Part shown: positions 6,035 through 8,816 of the stretch, one piece after another | Layout of the letters: each line of letters begins with the position of its first letter | Numbering within the stretch: the stretch's first letter is position 1 | Assembly: GCA_964539115.1 (NCBI GenBank) | Contig: CAZIHY010000086.1 | Coordinates: forward strand, 1 to 8,816 | Direction of reading: 5' to 3' | DNA: 8,816 nucleotides | From: CAKSXP01 sp964539115 | Lineage (GTDB): Bacteria; Bacillota; Clostridia; Oscillospirales; Oscillospiraceae | Notes under the pieces: generated by a model | The model's input: the letters and a program-made list of their open reading frames with translations, nothing else | Databases searched by the model: none | Told to the model about the DNA's origin: nothing | Program-made: the position numbers and the translations under genes

Positions 6035-7423
6035 ATGGAATTTCCAACTCTGATTGGAATGACCGCTATAATAGCGCTCATTCTCGGTCTGAGCATCTAC
6101 TCCGGCACAAGAAACAAAAAGGCTGCTTCAAAACATGGCAGCGCGGTCGCTGCGGGTATAATCATCGGTACTCTCGTTGGCGGTTCGTCAACCGTCGGAA
6201 CCGCGCAGCTGGCATATAATTACGGCATGAGCGCATGGTGGTTCACGCTGGGCGGAGGCATATCCTGCCTTATCCTTGCGCTCGTCTATGCAAAGCCGAT
6301 GCGCTCAAATGGCGGCCATACGCTCGTCGGAATGATAAGCAACGAGTTCGGCACCGCTGCCGGCGTGTCCGCTTCAATACTAAGCGCAATAGGGACATTT
6401 ATAAATATCATCTCCCAGATGATCGCAGCTTCCGCTGTCCTGACAGTGCTGTTTCCGAATCTCGGGCTGGTTCCGGAGCTTATTATAACGACCGTTCTGA
6501 TGATACTGTATGTAGTTATAGGCGGCGCAAAGGGAGCCGGCATGGTCGGCATTCTGAAAATGATACTTCTCTATATCTCGATGCTGGGCTGCGGCATACT
6601 CGTTCTGATCAAGACGGGCGGGCTCGGCGGCTTCATAGAGATGACAAACGCGATAGACAATCCCGAGGGCGTCCATTTCTTCAATATTTTTGCCCGCGGA
6701 GTCGGCGTTGATCTTGGCGCTGGGATGTCGCTGCTTTTCGGCGTTGTTACTACCCAGACCTATGCTCAGGCGCTTCTCTGGGCAAAGAGCGACTCGGCAG
6801 CACGCCGCGGCGCGCTCTACTCAGCGTTCCTGATCCCACCGATAGGCATCGGCGGAATTCTCGTCGGTCTGTACATGCGTGCGAATTTCCCTGGAATTGT
6901 CGCAAAGACAGCGCTGACTGCATTTATCAATATGTATATGCCGCCCGTCCTCAGCGGCATTGTTCTCGGCACGCTGTTTATAGCGGTCGTCGGAACCGGC
7001 GCGGGCCTCGCGCTTGGCATTTCGTTTATAATCAATGAGGACATCGTTGACCGCCTGACACACAAGTTTGACGGAGCTGAAAAACAGCGGCTGATGGGCA
7101 AAACGTGGATAGTTCTTATACTTATTCTGGCCTGTGCGATGTCTTCCGGACCGCTGGGCGACACGATACTCAGCTTTGCGTTCATGTCCATGGGTCTTCG
7201 TGCCGCGGCTGTGTTTGCGCCTCTGTGTGCGGCGCTGTTCTGGCCCGGGAAAGTTGACAAGAGATTTGCGCTGGCGTCAATAATAGCAGGTCCCGTGATG
7301 ACGCTTGTCGGTGAACTGATAAACCTTCCGTTTGACTCGCTCTTTTTGGGCGTCGGAGTAGGCATACTTTTGATCGCCGCAGGCGCTGTCAAAAAGAAGG
7401 TCAGCCCCGGACTGAACGCCTGA
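6035..7423 (+). CDS. Sodium:solute symporter family transporter
   Basis: This 462-residue, very hydrophobic protein has about 12-13 predicted membrane spans and no long soluble region, as expected for the sodium:solute symporter (SSS) family (PF00474), which uses the LeuT fold to import small solutes with sodium. The family signature is visible early, GGSSTVGTAQLAYNYGMSAWW (about 49-69), followed by spans around 70-86, 110-139 and 146-163. The segment VVGTGAGLALGISFIINEDI (318-337) corresponds to the span that carries the Na2 sodium site; the Ser-Thr pair important in PutP reads Gly320-Thr321, so sodium coupling may be weaker or different. Start: AAGGAG at 6018-6023, 11 bases before the ATG. 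It is the last gene before a strong terminator and most likely brings in the substrate of the upstream enzymes. The cargo cannot be read from the sequence; SSS members carry amino acids, organic acids, sugars, vitamins and urea-like compounds. Confidence 0.88.
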   Translation: MEFPTLIGMTAIIALILGLSIYSGTRNKKAASKHGSAVAAGIIIGTLVGGSSTVGTAQLAYNYGMSAWWFTLGGGISCLILALVYAKPMRSNGGHTLVGMISNEFGTAAGVSASILSAIGTFINIISQMIAASAVLTVLFPNLGLVPELIITTVLMILYVVIGGAKGAGMVGILKMILLYISMLGCGILVLIKTGGLGGFIEMTNAIDNPEGVHFFNIFARGVGVDLGAGMSLLFGVVTTQTYAQALLWAKSDSAARRGALYSAFLIPPIGIGGILVGLYMRANFPGIVAKTALTAFINMYMPPVLSGIVLGTLFIAVVGTGAGLALGISFIINEDIVDRLTHKFDGAEKQRLMGKTWIVLILILACAMSSGPLGDTILSFAFMSMGLRAAAVFAPLCAALFWPGKVDKRFALASIIAGPVMTLVGELINLPFDSLFLGVGVGILLIAAGAVKKKVSPGLNA

Positions 7424-7465
7424 TTTTGTTCTTTTTTTCTCCTACTTTTCTTTCTATCCCCGCGC

Positions 7466-7511
7466 AAAAAAAGGTACCGGCAGTCGCCCTAACGGCTGTC
7501 GGTATCTTTTT
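7466..7511. terminator. Bidirectional intrinsic terminator between the symporter and obgE
   Basis: GGTACCGGCAGTCG (7473-7486) pairs with CGGCTGTCGGTATC (7493-7506), 14 pairs including three G-T, over a six-base loop. Seven A precede it and five T follow, so it can stop transcription on either strand. The two flanking genes converge on it; obgE ends at 7519, eight bases away. Upstream, 7424-7460 is an almost pure pyrimidine stretch with no other structure. Confidence 0.9.
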
Positions 7512-7518
7512 ATAAATT

Positions 7519-8802
7519 TTAGCTTTTGTATTCAAATTCAAGCCCGTATATGCTGATGGTGTCTCCGTCCTTGACGCCGAGAGATTCCATACGCTCATAA
7601 ATGCGGTTTTCTCTCAGAGTGCGGTCGAAGTACATCCTCGACTCATAGTCGGAGAGGTTAACGCGCTCGAGCAGGCGTTCAAACCAGGCGCCCTCGCAGT
7701 ACCACACGTCGTTGTAGTTTTCTATCGTAACGTCATCGGCGGAGCCGAGAGTCGGCTCGGGCGGGACATAATCCGCCTCGTACACGACGACAGGGGGGAG
7801 ATGTGCAAGTTCAGCGGCGCAGGCGTTTATCAGCTCGCGTGTGCCCTGATTGGTGGCGGCGGAGAGAGCGAAAAACCTGTATCCCTTGCCCTCGACATAG
7901 GCCCTGAAGTTGTCTATCGCCTCATGGTCGTCTCCCAGCAGATCACATTTATTTGCAACCACGAGCTGCGGCCGCGAAGCCAGTTCCTCGCTGTATTCGC
8001 GAAGCTCGGCGTTTATCGCCTCGAAATCCTCTATAGGGTCGCGGCCTTCGCTGCCCGAAACATCAACGAGATGTATCAGAAGGCGGCAGCGGTCGATGTG
8101 TCGCAGGAAGTCATGGCCAAGGCCGGCGCCCTCGCTCGCGCCCTCTATAATTCCCGGAATGTCAGCCATAACAAAGGACACGCCCTCTGTGACATAAACG
8201 ACGCCGAGATTGGGAAAGAGCGTAGTAAAGTGGTAATTTGCGATTTTCGGATGGGCCTTTGAGACAGCCGAGAGCAGGGTGGACTTCCCGACATTCGGAA
8301 ATCCGACCAGACCCACGTCCGCCAGCAGCTTGAGCTCAAGCGTGACTTCGCGGTTCTCCCCCGGGAGGCCGGGCTTGGCAAAACGGGGCGCCTGACGCGT
8401 CGGAGTTGCAAAATGCTTGTTGCCCCAGCCCCCGCGACCGCCTTTTGCGAGCACAAATGGCTCGTTGTCGGACATATCGTGGATGATACCGCCGGTTTCA
8501 CGGTCGCGGATGAGAGTACCGCGCGGGACCTTTATCGTAAGGCTCTGGCCATCCTTGCCGGAGCAGCGCTTGCCCTGGCCGTCTGCGCCGTTTTCAGCGA
8601 CGTATTTGCGCTTATAGCGGAAGTCCATAAGTGTGAACATGTGGTCGTCCACAACGACTATGACGTCGCCGCCGCGCCCGCCATCGCCGCCGTCTGGACC
8701 GCCGGAGGCTATATATTTCTCGCGGTGAAAGGCGATGGCACCGTTGCCGCCTTTGCCGGCTGATACCCTGATCGTGGCTTTATCGACAAAAGAGCTTGCC
8801 AT
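7519..8802 (-). CDS. obgE: Obg-family GTPase (ribosome assembly / stress GTPase)
   Basis: This 427-residue protein is a complete Obg (CgtA) GTPase that binds the large ribosomal subunit and couples ribosome maturation to guanine nucleotide levels. Residues 1-157 are the glycine-rich Obg fold (KGGNGAIAFHREK, GGPDGGDGGRGGDV, RGGWGNKHFATPTRQAP). The GTPase domain, about 158-335, has G1 GFPNVGKST (167-175), switch TT in YHFTTLFPNLG, G3 DIPGIIEGA (214-222), G4 NKCD (284-287) and G5 SA (314-315). The C-terminal OCT domain, about 355-427, ends in VKDGDTISIYGLEFEYK and is typical of Firmicutes Obg. Start: AGGAG at 8816-8812, nine bases before the ATG. All catalytic motifs are intact and nothing is unusual. 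Its promoter is outside the window; in many Firmicutes it follows the ribosomal protein genes rplU and rpmA. Function is unrelated to the neighbouring catabolic genes. Confidence 0.98.
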   Translation of the reverse strand: MASSFVDKATIRVSAGKGGNGAIAFHREKYIASGGPDGGDGGRGGDVIVVVDDHMFTLMDFRYKRKYVAENGADGQGKRCSGKDGQSLTIKVPRGTLIRDRETGGIIHDMSDNEPFVLAKGGRGGWGNKHFATPTRQAPRFAKPGLPGENREVTLELKLLADVGLVGFPNVGKSTLLSAVSKAHPKIANYHFTTLFPNLGVVYVTEGVSFVMADIPGIIEGASEGAGLGHDFLRHIDRCRLLIHLVDVSGSEGRDPIEDFEAINAELREYSEELASRPQLVVANKCDLLGDDHEAIDNFRAYVEGKGYRFFALSAATNQGTRELINACAAELAHLPPVVVYEADYVPPEPTLGSADDVTIENYNDVWYCEGAWFERLLERVNLSDYESRMYFDRTLRENRIYERMESLGVKDGDTISIYGLEFEYKS

Positions 8803-8816
8803 TTATATCCGCTCCT

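Noticed and set aside
5941..6219. Open frame on the plus strand covering the gap before the symporter
   Set aside because: It starts at a TTG without a ribosome site, runs through the hairpin and T-run, and then overlaps the symporter out of frame.
1..8816. CRISPR arrays, tRNA or rRNA genes, insertion sequences, attachment sites
   Set aside because: No regularly spaced repeats, tRNA-like folds, transposase or integrase frames, or flanking direct repeats were seen on either strand.

Overview
The window looks like part of a Clostridia chromosome, probably of the Oscillospiraceae type. The reasons are a moderately GC-rich base composition, strong AGGAGG-type ribosome binding sites, an Obg GTPase with the Firmicutes-style C-terminal OCT domain, and a DUF3870 protein, a small family I associate mainly with Clostridia. 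This placement is inference; no rRNA or tRNA gene is present to settle it.

Layout. (1) Positions 1-814, minus strand: a MerR-family regulator with an N-terminal winged helix and a GyrI-like ligand-binding region, cut by the left edge. (2) Positions 815-1097: a divergent promoter region. A good minus-strand promoter serves the regulator. A good plus-strand promoter, carrying a perfect 17-base inverted repeat between its -35 and -10 boxes, serves the next unit. (3) Positions 1098-3488: two consecutive creatinase/aminopeptidase-fold (M24) genes, both with degraded metal sites. (4) Positions 3489-3586: a second control region with a classic MerR-type promoter (19-base spacer filled by a long palindrome) and a 10-base anti-Shine-Dalgarno copy. 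(5) Positions 3587-7423: cyclase-family metal hydrolase, 3-hydroxyacyl-CoA dehydrogenase family enzyme, DUF3870 protein and sodium:solute symporter, all on the plus strand. Two large RNA hairpins sit in the intergenic gaps of this run. (6) Positions 7466-7511: a strong bidirectional terminator. (7) Positions 7519-8802, minus strand: obgE, a housekeeping gene that marks the end of the cassette.

Working model (inference): the regulator senses a small molecule; the symporter imports a substrate; the cyclase-family hydrolase opens or deacylates it; the dehydrogenase oxidises a hydroxy intermediate. The two M24-fold proteins may do a non-peptidase C-N or C-S bond reaction, as creatinase, ectoine hydrolase and DMSP lyase DddP do within the same fold, or may act as one complex. 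The substrate cannot be read from the sequence. The combination of a degenerate M24 pair, cyclase, dehydrogenase, DUF3870 and symporter under MerR-like promoters is the part of the window most likely to be an undescribed catabolic system.
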